Source of the DNA: Styela clava
Lineage: Eukaryota > Chordata > Ascidiacea > Stolidobranchia > Styelidae
Reading direction: 5' to 3'
DNA: 64,000 nucleotides
NCBI RefSeq assembly: GCF_964204865.1
Contig: NC_135263.1
Span: 6,140,501-6,204,500 of the forward strand
Shown: piece by piece, positions 51,901 through 62,982 of the stretch
Numbering within the stretch: the first letter of the stretch is position 1
Layout of the letters: the number at the start of each line of letters is the position of its first letter
Notes under the pieces: generated by a model
What the model was told of the DNA's origin: nothing
Databases searched by the model: none
Seen by the model: the letters and a program-made list of their open reading frames with translations, nothing else
Made by a program: the position numbers and the translations under genes

Positions 51901-54900
51901 CCACGTGGTATTTACGATCAAGCAGTCGAACATTGGGTTTTCAGCAAACAGTACCCCTTGTTAGCAGATGACGCGCCCACCCTTTGCTATCTATACTCAA
52001 AACGCTACCGATGAAGCATTTTTTCATAAACAGGGTCAACATTTAAGCATATATGAAAGCGGATGCCTTGAATTCCAGGCCGAGTATGAGAAAACAGTAC
52101 TGCGTAATATTTTATCAATAATGGGCCACGGATGTTAAGCATGATGTACCGCGTGTTATGATTGGTTCATATTTAAAAAATCGGGGGAAAACACGCGACC
52201 AGCGGATTTTTGAAATACTTAGTGCTGTAATCTCACACTTCGTTGGAAAAGTGATACGAATACGCATGATAACATCGTTATGTCTACGAAATAGTAGCGA
52301 GACACGGACAATTGAACAATTCAAATAAAACGCAACATTAACTTTCCAAAGAGTTCTCAACGAGTATGGTAATGCCCAATCAATATAGAACTCGATCGTT
52401 TAGAATATTTTGCCAAACGTTCCGCGAGAATAAGTTGAAAAAGTCATCAAGAGTTCGAATTCGAATCAGTAAAATTCAGATTTATTCCTGGGAAATAGTT
52501 AAATAATTAAAGATTACAATACAAAATAATCGGGTACTTCCAGTAAACGCACAAGAATACAATAAATCGATTAAATTTTACAGAAATCCATTAAATAAGT
52601 AGGCCCAGGTACTGGTAGTCTATTTCGGATTCGGGTGAATTCGTACTTGACTTTGAAATTAGCCATCGAAATTATTGTTTAAATCCTAATTCCAAGTCAT
52701 AAGTATGTAATGAAGATCACTTATACTAAGGCAATAAATAATTGATTGCGAGGTTTTCCGGTTTTGGGCCTATTTGAGAAACAAAAAATAGATCAAAAAA
52801 TGATGATACTGTCAAGAGCGGAAGCGCATAAGATACAAATGCCACCAGACTGATAAGGTCTAAACATAAAAATAAATAAATATATAATATAATAGAATAA
52901 ATGAAATATAAAATAATTCGAAGGGTACTTTTTTCGGTCGCTAAAATGCTAATTCCGTCCTGGAGTATAACTCGTAAACACACGCCGTTCAACAATGAAA
53001 CAGAAGATACTAAAATTGACGCGAAGTTCACTTCTCAGAATTGTGAATCTGCAAAAATTTCAGGACGACCAACTAAACTTGATTTGCCAAAGGAAAATCG
53101 TTGAGTTTTAGTGTAAACTATTTTCAAGGCCGGTTTCACACAAAAATCGGTAGTGTATGTACCAGGTTAGGGTCATGCCATAATTTTATTCCGATTTATT
53201 TTAGTTCTATTACGAGTTCGGGGACTGCCTGTGTTAGCCAAGTGAATGTACCCCCATAGGTTTCAGTCCCTTTACACAACTTGATGTAAAGTAGGCGAAC
53301 AAAATTAGTTACCTCCATATTGATACATACATTTCTGGAGCGCCCAAAAGTCAATATGTTAATTTTCGCCAATGTTCAATGCAAAGCTGCGTTAACCTGT
53401 CAGAGCCCCAGACACAGCCATGTCTACCAACGTAGCACACGATTAATCAAAAAACGAGGAATCGAAATCTTGAAGAATTCATTTTTGTCCTTGGTAATAA
53501 ATGAGGCATACAACGACGAGCTTACTATGAAGCAACGTCATAAGGAGAAAGCGTCAACAATAAACGAACGTAAGGTTACGACACATAAACAATCTATTAA
53601 TAACCAACTCGACAGAAGAAATTAATTTCCACCATCTGACTGGGATACCGTTCCAGTAGTCACTGCTGTAAAACCCGCCGAAAACTACAGGATATTTTAA
53701 TCGTAAATTTTGAAGTCAATTTGGTCCCTCCGGCGTAACATTTATATGAGAATATACATCCACTACCGGGGATGTCCATGCAATAGTTGTTTTCATCGAT
53801 GAAGTCCGTAAGTTACGTAAAATAATTTAAGTTGCTACTAATCAAACGAGACACGTTTATACCAATAGGGCAAATTCCAATTTAAAAAAAAACGATAAAT
53901 TATACTAAATTTATGAGTAATTGAAGCGCCAGCAGCTACACAAACTATACAGATTACATAGCGGAAAAAATGTTATATACACATAAAAATCTCATATTTC
54001 TCAAGCCTAAAGTACGATTTACTACAAAAAGTCATGGCATTCCGCCATTATAATAACCGGTAGTACTTGCACAGAATCTAAAATTGTATATTTGCATCTT
54101 ACAAAATCACTACCAAAATAAGTGCCCGTTGCTGAAGCTGAATTCATGTGGCACTTTCAAATAGGCAGTTTTGAAAATTATCGCGCCATTATTTAACCAT
54201 AATGATATCAATATTTGAACTGTTGACATAATTATGACGTTAGTATGATCGGTTACGACAGACCCATACGCGAGATAGGCTTTTTAAATTAAACAATAAT
54301 AAGCACTTTTGCCTTTCTCCAAATGATGCACCCGTAGTAATAATTTGTACAATTCAGTGGCATTTTACAGCTAGTCCAACAAGTATCGGCTCACGGAAAA
54401 TGACTGATGGGTGTCTTCCGTCTTCCAATAGCCGATGCCACCAGATCGACTAATAACGACGTAATTTAGCAATGAAAAATGATATAAAGAGCATATTTCG
54501 TCCGTAGCTGGGTGTGACAGTTGGAAAGGTGTGACCATAAGGTCATCTTATAATAATGCCAGTCACGCTGTTTATTTGCTAGAAGCAAAAGGGAAAAGAG
54601 AGTCCATGGAATGACATTTGGACTAGATAATGTCGGATGTATGTATGTAAAGTCAGTTTAATGGGAACTTAAATTTAAAAATAATTTTCCGCTTGTGAGA
54701 AAAAGAATAATCTTTTGTTTAAATGTAAAATTCGTAGGGTGATTGAAGGCCCTAAATCCATCCCTATTCTACCTGTGATTGGAGCATGATTAGGGAGTCC
54801 GGGAAAAGTTCTATTCAATTCCAAGCCCATCGAAACTCCAGATACAGATATTTTCGACTCCGACTACAGAGAAGAATGAAAGAAATCTCTTGAGTTACAA

Positions 54901-57900
54901 AAGTTTAAATGTGAAAACTGACATTCGTTAATAATTCTTTTAAATTTCATCAAAATTTCGACTCCAAGCACATCGGAAAATAATTCTGAAATTTCATTCC
55001 AAATCCGATTCCGGACTCCCGGAAGTTTAAAGTTTTGACTCCGACCCTAGGAATGACATATTGCCATACCTTGGTAAATTTGGTTAAAAATGGCATGTGC
55101 TTGAAATAGATTCACTCAGAAAGATCAACGAAATAACAAGCAGAATATTTCAATTACAAAAACATGAACGAGTTTGCAAAACGGCACAAGCGAGGACACG
55201 TGATTTTCCGTCCTGTCATTCGTATCGTGGGAATGTATTGGATCATTGCATAGAGCGGAAACGATAAATGCCGACTACAGACATAATCGTTGCTATATTC
55301 ATAAGTACGTACAATTATTCAAATTGCAATCTTGCAGTGGGAAACATTTAAGATGCGCAATATAGTGTGGTAGCATTCATTGCATTGCAGGCAAAAATTA
55401 AATTTAGAAATTCAGTGCTCATCTAATTGTAACTTTTTTGAGGTCATGGCACCAATACCCCCATCAAAGCGCGACCCCTCAAAATGAATTTCATGGTCAA
55501 CTCATGTAACAAAAAAAGATGACACAAACAAATAATTACATTAATGATTATATTAATGATTATGAAAAACGGATTATTGTACAAGTTAGTTGACATTAAA
55601 ATAGCTAACACGGCGATCTTCTACATAATATCTCAACACACTATACACTGTTAAAGGTAACGTTTCAAGAAGCTATTAATCTCAATTAGACAGGTTAATT
55701 CGCAGTCAAAGGTAAACGACTACCAGATCAAAAAAGGCGGGAAAGAACCTTCGACTCACACACTGAAAATAGACGAGACAGCTATTGCGTTACTGTTATT
55801 GTCAATCTGCTGTTCTGTGAACTGATAATTAATATAATTCCACAATAAGAAGTTATGACTTGGCTTTTATCAGTTCACGCGGACATCCAAATACGGTGAG
55901 TTATCAAAAATTCGCAAAAATTATCTATCTTTCAATGTATTTCGATACAAAGCGGAATTGTGCGAGTAAAAACCACTTCCGATATTTCAATAATTTATTG
56001 AATATTTTAATAAACCGCCAGTATGCCATCTATAAATCACGTCCGATAATATCCGACTGAAGTTATTAAAAAATTAAATTTACGAATCCAAAAAATAAAT
56101 TCCATTTTTTAGTTTTTATCAGAACATGCGATGTTATGGAAGTTTTGAAATAATATTTTTACTTTGGTTTCAGATGTAAGAATTTTGCTTCTAAAAGGAT
56201 GGTTGTGGAATGCTTTTGAGTTCAAACTAGGCGAATAAAATAAAGCACGTTTATAAGATAACTGTCAAAATACGTTATGATTAAACACGACAGGTCAAAA
56301 ATTTAGCTTCCATCGGCGCAAGATCCATATCAAAAATATCTTTGTCGCGATCATGGCTTTGCCAATATATAAAGAGTAAATACACGTTTAATAACCGTCA
56401 TATATGAATTTGAAATGGAAAGTTATTAGTTTTATCCACTATGGGAAGGTAAATTGTGGAAATAAAAACTTGTCTGATGGCAGAAATATCCAAATGCAAC
56501 AATTTAGTATGCCTCCATACGCCACACGAAAATAAAATATAACCATGAATAAGAAAATATTAAAGTAACAGGGTTATCCGTCTGGAGTGCTCATTGAAAA
56601 TGGCCGCTACAGTAGCTTCTCAGCTCACGAACAAGACTATCATGCCATAGCTATTTAGTACTACATGTAACACTTGACAATTCATGGTGAAGGCCTGAGA
56701 ATTCATTTAACGAAGCATTATATCAATTGTAATGAATAGTTGATAATAATATGAAAGTTCCAAACAGCGCCGTATGCTAGATGGTTCGATGATTGGTTAA
56801 GAATATTTCCCCCTAAAATTTGCTTGTATAAGTCAACGCTACTAGCCTTATTAAATAACGGTGACTCGGGATCCATTTATAAGAAATAATTACCGATTAG
56901 GAACTATATTTATACAAAAGAATGGAGTTATATTTCCCTATGCCCACGTAATGGAAACTACCGTAGTTGGTTGCAATATTTTTTTTTGTAATGCATTCAT
57001 CATAAGGTGATGCTTGTGGCAACTGAATATATCCGCAGTTGTATGACACAAGCTTCAGGGTATTTTGGTCACAAAAACGCTTCCAGTGGATCTAAAATAT
57101 AATAGCCCCCTACATATCGGCATCTGCCTATGTAGCGCCTTGTTCAACGCGTGTATAAAATATATACGGCACCTAATTCACTATGTTTTATAGTGGCAAC
57201 TTTACAATACATGTTATATAATCTGAAGCGAAATGTAGTATGAAATTCCTTATTAATGAATACATTGTTGCAGCTTATCAAGAACATTTTTTCGATCGTT
57301 ACGCACGCTGGACTGACGTAATAGTGGTAAACCAAATCAAATAAGACCCGACTACTAGTGTGTATGTTGGATCCCGTACAAGCAAGACGGGGTAAAATCG
57401 TAACAAAGACTCTCAAAGAGCACATAGGCATTGCATTATTGATGCATAAAATAAATTCATTGGCGCAAATATTATCTCGTAAACGTGTTTGAGGCTCATG
57501 AATTCAATTGAGATTGATTGTTACTCGGGGCAGCGCACGACGGAATGACGTCATTCCTAATCCGATTTGAACAGAGCGCTTTCCTTGCCACTTAGAAACC
57601 AAGTTCATTAATTATTCTGAACGAACTGCAAGACTACAGAAGTGGAAAAAATAAAATGATGCATCGGGAAAAATCAATGAGCGATGCCTGGTGGTAGGGC
57701 ATTGAGACGAACTTCTTCAGTGACTTCAAGATCTGAAATTCAAGCTCCACACCCACCACCTCACAAAAGGTGTAGCAAAATGGTGGGCTACATTTCAAAA
57801 CACAAATATTTCAATGATTCTAGTAACATGGGAGCTGTAGTTCCTGCACATCAGTGGCTATTGTAGTGCCTTGCTTGAAGCAAATTCGCAAAAGCATCAT

Positions 57901-60900
57901 AACATGCGATATGCCAAAAGAGAAATATTCTTCGTCTTACAAAAAACACTATAGCGTTTATTAATCTGCCACACTACAGTGCGAAAATTACCTCATATAG
58001 TTGAAGGGTTTTAACTCTGTTTAGAGCAAGTCCCAGGGGGCATGACCTCAGTCTACACCAGGGTAGTCGACAGCCATATGGACGTAAACCTCATGCTATA
58101 GTAGCGCCAGAAAACATAGCTTGAAATAGCTGCATTGCCTTTTACAGTTACAGCACACAAGTATGAACTATCATTAATTCCACCATTTGACCTCATTTAC
58201 TGGTGAAAGAAAAAGATTTAAAATGCAATTACATTCTATTCTTCAATAAATTACTTAACCTGACAACAAATCCTGCTTTAAATGTTTTTGATCCCAAAAA
58301 TATTTCAAGAAGGAAACTAATTGGAAATTGTTGAAACAGATTTGGCAGTCAATTGGGACAAATGTTACTAGCTGTTTCGATATGCCAAAATTGTACCAGA
58401 TTCTAAGCTAAGGATGTTGAGCAAGTCGCAGCAGTGATCACTAAAACAGCGATTTAAGAATAGGATGTCTTTGGATTGCATTTATATACCGGTAATCAAT
58501 ATTTGATATAGCGATATCTGAATAATTTAATAATTTACCATATTTATGAACGGATTTTAAAGAATTTTATCATGAATTGTTTCAATATGCAACCAAACTA
58601 AATATATTATGTTCAAATTTGTAAAAAAAAAAATTAAATTTTTTGCATCGTTAAATTCAATAATTTTGGACATCATATAAAAAAATGACCATAAATTTAA
58701 TTTGCAATTGCATTTGGAGAAAAATAAATTTATTTACTCGTAATATTGTATAAAAATGTTTCATCCTTTTAATATTTTTTACATTCAACAATTCAGTTTC
58801 ACCTACTATATAAATTTTAGAAAATATCATGAAAAGTCTCAAATGGTATTATTATATTTTCTAATGCCTCAGTGGGTTTCAATGCAGGAGTGCCTCCTAT
58901 CCTGTCTTGACTCAATGTAAAATAATCCCTTTTGGAAAGCAAATAGACCTTGAAATTAGTTTGAAGGCAGGTTGTCTCTTGGTATCTTGATGGTTTATAT
59001 GAAAACACAAACTCACACAATGAAAAATAAAGTAAAGACTGTTATTTCAGAGTAATTAGAGAAATGCTTGCTTGTGTTCTGCTTAGATACTTTGATCATG
59101 CTTCCACCGCACAATTGTCAGTGATGATATGAAATGATTTAATTAATTCTTTACTTACTATAATATTTAAAAATGTTTTTCTCCATTTATTAAACTTTTC
59201 GTATTATTCCTAATACGAATAAGCCATTGTTTTGAGACAATATTAATTACATTATAATGAACGAGGTCTGAAGGTAATTCATGTTAGAACAACTGGGAAT
59301 CACGTCAATGTCTCACGTATTTACATGTTTATTACGTCATTACAAAACACAAATATACTGAGATTAAAAATGTAAAAATGGGGATTTTTGTCCAAATTTT
59401 TCTATACAAAATAAATGTGATCATTTGAGTGAAATCTGAATTATATTCTAATTTGCAAATACTCTTTCACACAAAATGTCAAACCAATTTTTTATCTGAA
59501 GTACCGGTTTGTCATTCAAAATTATGAAGATTTGCATTGCTCTGTTTTGTTGATTTTTCTTATTTATTATATATTAGTTCTTCTTATATAATTATATTAT
59601 ATACTAACTTCAGTATCTTTAAATCTGCTATTCTATTGAAAATGTTGGATTTTAATTTTGATAAAAATCTGTTTTTTTCACTCTCTTATGAAACAGGGTA
59701 CACTTCAAGAAAAAAAATGCTCCAGTATTTCTGAGACAAGATTTCAATATTTTTTCATAATATAGCATTTTTATAAGTATGGAAAAATTTTAAAAGCGAA
59801 GTGTCTAACCTATTATAAACATAAAATTATAGTGTAAGAGCATTTTGCTTGGGTGTGCATGATAGGCTAAACAAACTGTTGTCATTATATAATTAGCGGA
59901 AAATGCCCTGAAGTGCTACTAAATAAAATTCTTTGGGCTTAAGTCTAGCATTGTTGATAATTTCTTTATTTTAACAACAATCTAACAGCTACTGTTTTAT
60001 GTACCAGTAATAAATCAAAAATTCAGTAAAATGATAACCCACAAATAATTTTTATTATAATTCATTTATTGCCAGTATAGTTATCTTATAATAAAAACAC
60101 ATATCTTCTAACAGACAAGCCTTTTTTATTATAATATCTATTGAAATACCTTTCATATTATCTATGCCCTATCTACAGATAAGATAACGATCAGAATATC
60201 TTGGCAATTTAGACATCAAATAGATTTTATAAATGATTATTATGAAGCAAAATAACAATAACAGACCACATAATATTTTGATGTCTGTCTAGCATGAGCC
60301 ACACATGAGCAATTCTTTGCTGTGCCTTATTACACATATTTTCATTTGATATTGCATAAACACAAATTCAAAAAAAGAGGAAATCAACTGGATCCTGGCA
60401 ACCTTTGAAATTGTCTGCAAGTGCTAACTAAGTGGCACTTTTAGAACCACTTTTTGGTTTGTAACTAAAAATTATTTAACGTGTGGTGGAAGCTAAAGTG
60501 AAAAATTCATCTCTCTACATTTTCTCAATATATTGTAGACATGCTGGCAGTTGGAACACCATACTGTCAAAAATCTCAAAAATTTACAAAAATCTGAAAA
60601 TTTACAGTCCAGTATGCTTAGAATATAAACAGCAAACAATGCAGAGACGAAACTAGTTTCCACAAATCCTGCAACATGTTTCCCAGAAACGCTATTGTTT
60701 TGAAAATAATGACTAATGTTTATTATCTTATGACTTGCATATGCCAAGAACAATGGATCAAAAGCAATGATCAGTAAATGCAATATATGCGTACAAGTTG
60801 GCACAACTGTTATTATATCGATGTATGAATTCGAATACGAAAAATTCCCATAGGAAGTGTAATAAAAAAGCATACTTTAAATGGTATGATCATCATGTGT

Positions 60901-62982
60901 AGTAGCCCTTTGAAAAAAATAAAAAATAGGGTTCCAGCTATTCAAACCCCACAATACATACGTATATATTATTCATTTTTATTGAGACTTGCTTTCTCAT
61001 CTATAATATACGAATATACAATATACATTTTTGTTTTTTTGTGACTTATAGCCAGGGTTGCCATATTGTGCTTATTTCTAAGAAAAGTGCTTATTTTTGA
61101 GTTGCGTGCTTATTTTGTCTTAGAAATGTGGATGACTAGTAGACAACTAGTAAGCGTAACCATGAGTTCTGTTTCGAATATGAAAAGGAATTTGCTAATA
61201 ACTACTACTATTGCGACATTGAGAAAGGGGGAGGAAATCAGCAATCAGTGTCCCCAATACTACCACAACACATAATAAGCATTGCGGGAAACCAAAGTAT
61301 TATTTCAGGGGTCGGCCACCTACGGGCCATATCCGACCCGCGAACAAAAATAATCCGGCCCGCAATGCTTCACTGAACCTACAGATCGTTATTATGTTGC
61401 TCTCTCCATTGTTAATTCTTTTTCCTATCGTTATAAAAAAATCGCTTTTGTTTTAAATTATTGAACCAATATAAAATTTTCCGTTCGGAGAACTAGGATT
61501 GGGTGATAGGCTAGAAAATGTTCTGATTTTGGTTTTATCCAGTGTGTCACCTGATTTTGAAAAGGTATCAAACGTAATGCAACAAATAGTGTTAGTGTTA
61601 CATTAAATGGTATTTGTAAATATTTTGCACGACTTGAGTCCACGTGTTGTCGCAGTGTTCGCTCGCTAACTAAAGTCTAGAACTTCAATTTCTAATCTGT
61701 GTAAATAATGTGGTTCATCAGCCACCTGTTCAGTTTTTAACTTTCTTGAAAAAATATGTGCGGCCCGCCAAGATTCGTAACACTTGATTTTGGCCCGCGA
61801 GCAACAAAAAGTTCCCTCTGCTTTAGAGATTGCGTGTGGCAGTAACTCCATAGCTTTTTGCAATTTCGGAGCTGCATACAAGCGTGTTCGAAGCGACTTC
61901 TAATGATCAAAATTGGAAGACTCATGTATGATATCCTTCTTTACGCCTGTGCTTATTTTTGGCTCTGGGTAGATGGCAACCCTGCTTATAGCCAAGCAAC
62001 TGAATAAACGAATTTTAAGATGGATTTATTTTTATTTATGCTGTTGAAAGTCGGTCCCCTTCCAAAGAGGTTTGCAGTTTAATAAGAAAATCTAGTTTTG
62101 TCTGTATCATATTTCTATCAATTATTTTATGCACCATATCTGCGGAGGCAAAATAACAAATGCATAACAGTCAAACAATTATACAAATCACAGTCAATTT
62201 ATTTTAAATTGATGTACCGGTAGTCTTCGTGAAAATAAACTAGTTAAGGTCTTTGCCCCTTGCAGAGAACAAGGGCTGACAAAATCTGAGCTGGTGACTC
62301 ATAGCATCCTTGAAACTGAAACAAGTGTTGGTCTATATATAGATGATTACCAGATATATAATTGAAGTTGACTTGCAAATATGCATCTCGAATATACAAG
62401 AAGTATTTTGGTAATGACAGAGAACTGGTAGATAGATATACTGTGAATCCCACAAAATGTGTAACAGCATAAGCACAGAATTACTTAGCTACAATGTCTG
62501 ATTCAAATATATGATCAGAAATGAACAAAATAACTGACAAACATCATTATGGGAAAACAATCATTTGATCAGAATCGAGGTAAATAAGCAGGAACATTGT
62601 GCAATTCACATTTTTGTTGTAGAGCACTAATTAAATCCATTCCTCAATATAGTGAAATTTCAATCACTGAATCTTTGACAATCACATTTCAGTGTCATTT
62701 TAATAATCTCTGCATGGTCTCTTATTTATTGCGGGAGATCACTTCACCTCAATAAAGCGATACGGTACAATGAAACTGGCAGAAATGCCATGCTTTGGTC
62801 AACTTTTTCAGGAACTAGTGTATACAGGTATAACACTAGACCTAAATGATTCTACTGAAGTTATAAATTATACAAAATAGAAAAATAATTACTATATTAC
62901 TCACATAATGTCTTGAATTGAGTTTATTCTCAGGCGGAGATTTTCTCAACCAACCACTAAGCATTACACCACCTCCACTCAT
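33910..62982 (-). CDS. GAB1: GAB-family docking protein (15 exons, 1137 aa)
   Basis: GRB2-associated binder, a membrane-recruited scaffold below receptor tyrosine kinases. Coding exons: 62982-62905, 46743-46615, 45946-45778, 45531-45432, 44820-44606, 44038-43899, 43290-43107, 40799-40729, 40153-40048, 39383-39270, 38885-38162, 37123-36921, 36255-35396, 35034-34859 and 34054-33910; all phases agree. The PH domain fills residues 5-125 ([60 protein letters not shown]). The tail has YxVP/YDVP-type sites (LYNVP, STYAVP, LYDVP twice, SIYDMP), YxxM candidates for PI3K p85 (Y782 YEKM, Y800 YTIM), an atypical GRB2-SH3 motif PPVHRDLKP (831-839) and many RPPKP motifs. It ends with paired SHP2-type sites IKYIEIN (Y1076) and VEYFQLD (Y1100), then GKTRAL as in GAB1. 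It is longer than vertebrate GAB1/2 (about 680-720 aa). The symbol denotes the family; which vertebrate paralogue is closest is open. Confidence 0.93.
34150..34330 (-). repeat. tRNA-derived SINE-like element, main family (tail part)
   Basis: In the last GAB intron. The strand shown contains GGATAGGATTTCTATGTTTATC, then CATATGGTGGACCACTGCC and CCGCCAGTCCATGG, the reverse complement of the tail seen at 31380-31480. More diverged than the 29165 copy. Confidence 0.6.
34618..34817. mobile_element. Short-TIR MITE, GGTACTC family, copy C
   Basis: It starts GGTACTCTGGAAGTATGTG and ends CACATACTTCGGGAGTACC. It is flanked by a perfect 8-bp duplication CAAAATTA (34610-34617 and 34818-34825). Its right end is only 41 bp from the donor side of GAB exon 14. 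Inner inverted segments (GTATGTGTACCAGG and CCTGGTACACATAC) suggest a composite or foldback structure. Confidence 0.88.
37663..38034. mobile_element. Short hAT-like MITE (CAGGGGTCGGCAAACT ends)
   Basis: 372 bp in a GAB intron. Termini CAGGGGTCGGCAAACT and AATTTGCCGACCCCTG are inverted. A perfect 8-bp duplication ACCTAGAC flanks it (37655-37662 and 38035-38042). GTGGGCC and GGGCCGCAC near the left end are typical of this hAT group. No transposase. Confidence 0.95.
39104..39245 (+). repeat. Minisatellite, about 26-bp unit
   Basis: Four to five tandem units of TTTGGTTGTATTAAGGTTAG plus a G-rich spacer. The first and last are degenerate or shortened. It lies in a GAB intron, ending about 25 bp from the donor side of the exon at 39270-39383. 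Confidence 0.9.
44090..44380. mobile_element. Degenerate hAT-like remnant, tentative
   Basis: In a GAB intron. AACCAGTAGTTCTCCAACTT resembles a hAT terminus, and GCTTGTGGCCCCCAAAAAGG lies near the other side. A possibly related region at about 46010-46345 ends AGTTTGAAAAACCCTGGTTT. No target duplication was found for either. Confidence 0.3.
47935..47986. repeat. Perfect 52-bp palindrome
   Basis: Two 26-bp arms (47935-47960 and 47961-47986) are exact reverse complements with no spacer. The left arm begins TGATGTCACAATAGCCC and the centre is AAGCTTTTGCAAAAGCTT. Flanks continue with partial symmetry. It can form a cruciform or hairpin. Confidence 0.97.
53149..53344 (+). mobile_element. Short-TIR MITE, GGCGCTCC family, copy D
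   Basis: It ends TTTCTGGAGCGCC; the left side is GGTAGTGTATGTACCAGG. Flanks CAAAAATC (53141-53148) and CAAAAGTC (53345-53352) match at 7 of 8. The interior is the reverse complement of copy A (2103-2308) over nearly its whole length. Confidence 0.85.
54790..55055. repeat. Dispersed GACTCCGACTC-type repeat
   Basis: Contains TTTTCGACTCCGACTACAG, AAAATTTCGACTCCAAGC, CCGATTCCGGACTCCCGG and GTTTTGACTCCGACCC. Similar short clusters lie near 10915, 16185, 24680, 34460, 36530 and 43380-43680. Family boundaries are not resolvable by eye. Confidence 0.5.
57542..57557. promoter_or_regulatory. CRE/ATF-type palindromic site
   Basis: GGAATGACGTCATTCC is a perfect 16-bp palindrome with the TGACGTCA core bound by CREB/ATF bZIP proteins in animals. 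It is in GAB intron 1. Function is inferred only from the motif. Confidence 0.35.
61053..61984. mobile_element. Non-autonomous hAT-like element (CAGGGTTGCCA ends)
   Basis: It begins CAGGGTTGCCATATTGTGC and ends GTAGATGGCAACCCTG. A perfect 8-bp duplication CTTATAGC flanks it (61045-61052 and 61985-61992). In GAB intron 1. A further CAGGGGTCGGCCACC terminus at 61306 indicates a second, degenerate element nested inside. Confidence 0.93.
61306..61820. mobile_element. Degenerate hAT-like element nested in the 61053 element
   Basis: Left end CAGGGGTCGGCCACCTACGG is followed by CCGACCCGCGAAC and CCGGCCCGCAATGC. The right part has GTGCGGCCCGCCAAG and TTTTGGCCCGCGAGCAAC, typical of the CAGGGGTCGGCAAAC group. 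The right terminus is worn and no duplication was found, so the end is approximate. Confidence 0.55.

Larger units (their letters stand above)
46744..62904 (-). other. GAB intron 1, about 16 kb
   Basis: Separates the exon for the PH-domain start (ending HY) from the exon starting SWKKRWF. It contains the 52-bp palindrome (47935-47986), an A-rich run near 50138, the MITE at 53149-53344, a GACTCC repeat near 54790-55055, a 16-bp CRE-type palindrome (57542-57557) and the hAT element at 61053-61984. Open frames inside (for example 53320-53625 plus, 60493-60873 minus) have no recognisable domain. I see no nested gene. Confidence 0.8.

Noticed and set aside
53320..53625. 101-codon plus-strand frame in GAB intron 1
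   Set aside because: It starts within the terminal part of a MITE, is lysine-rich and resembles nothing I know.
60493..60873. 126-codon open frame on the minus strand in GAB intron 1
   Set aside because: No recognisable motif, and the hydrophobic mix looks like random AT-rich translation.
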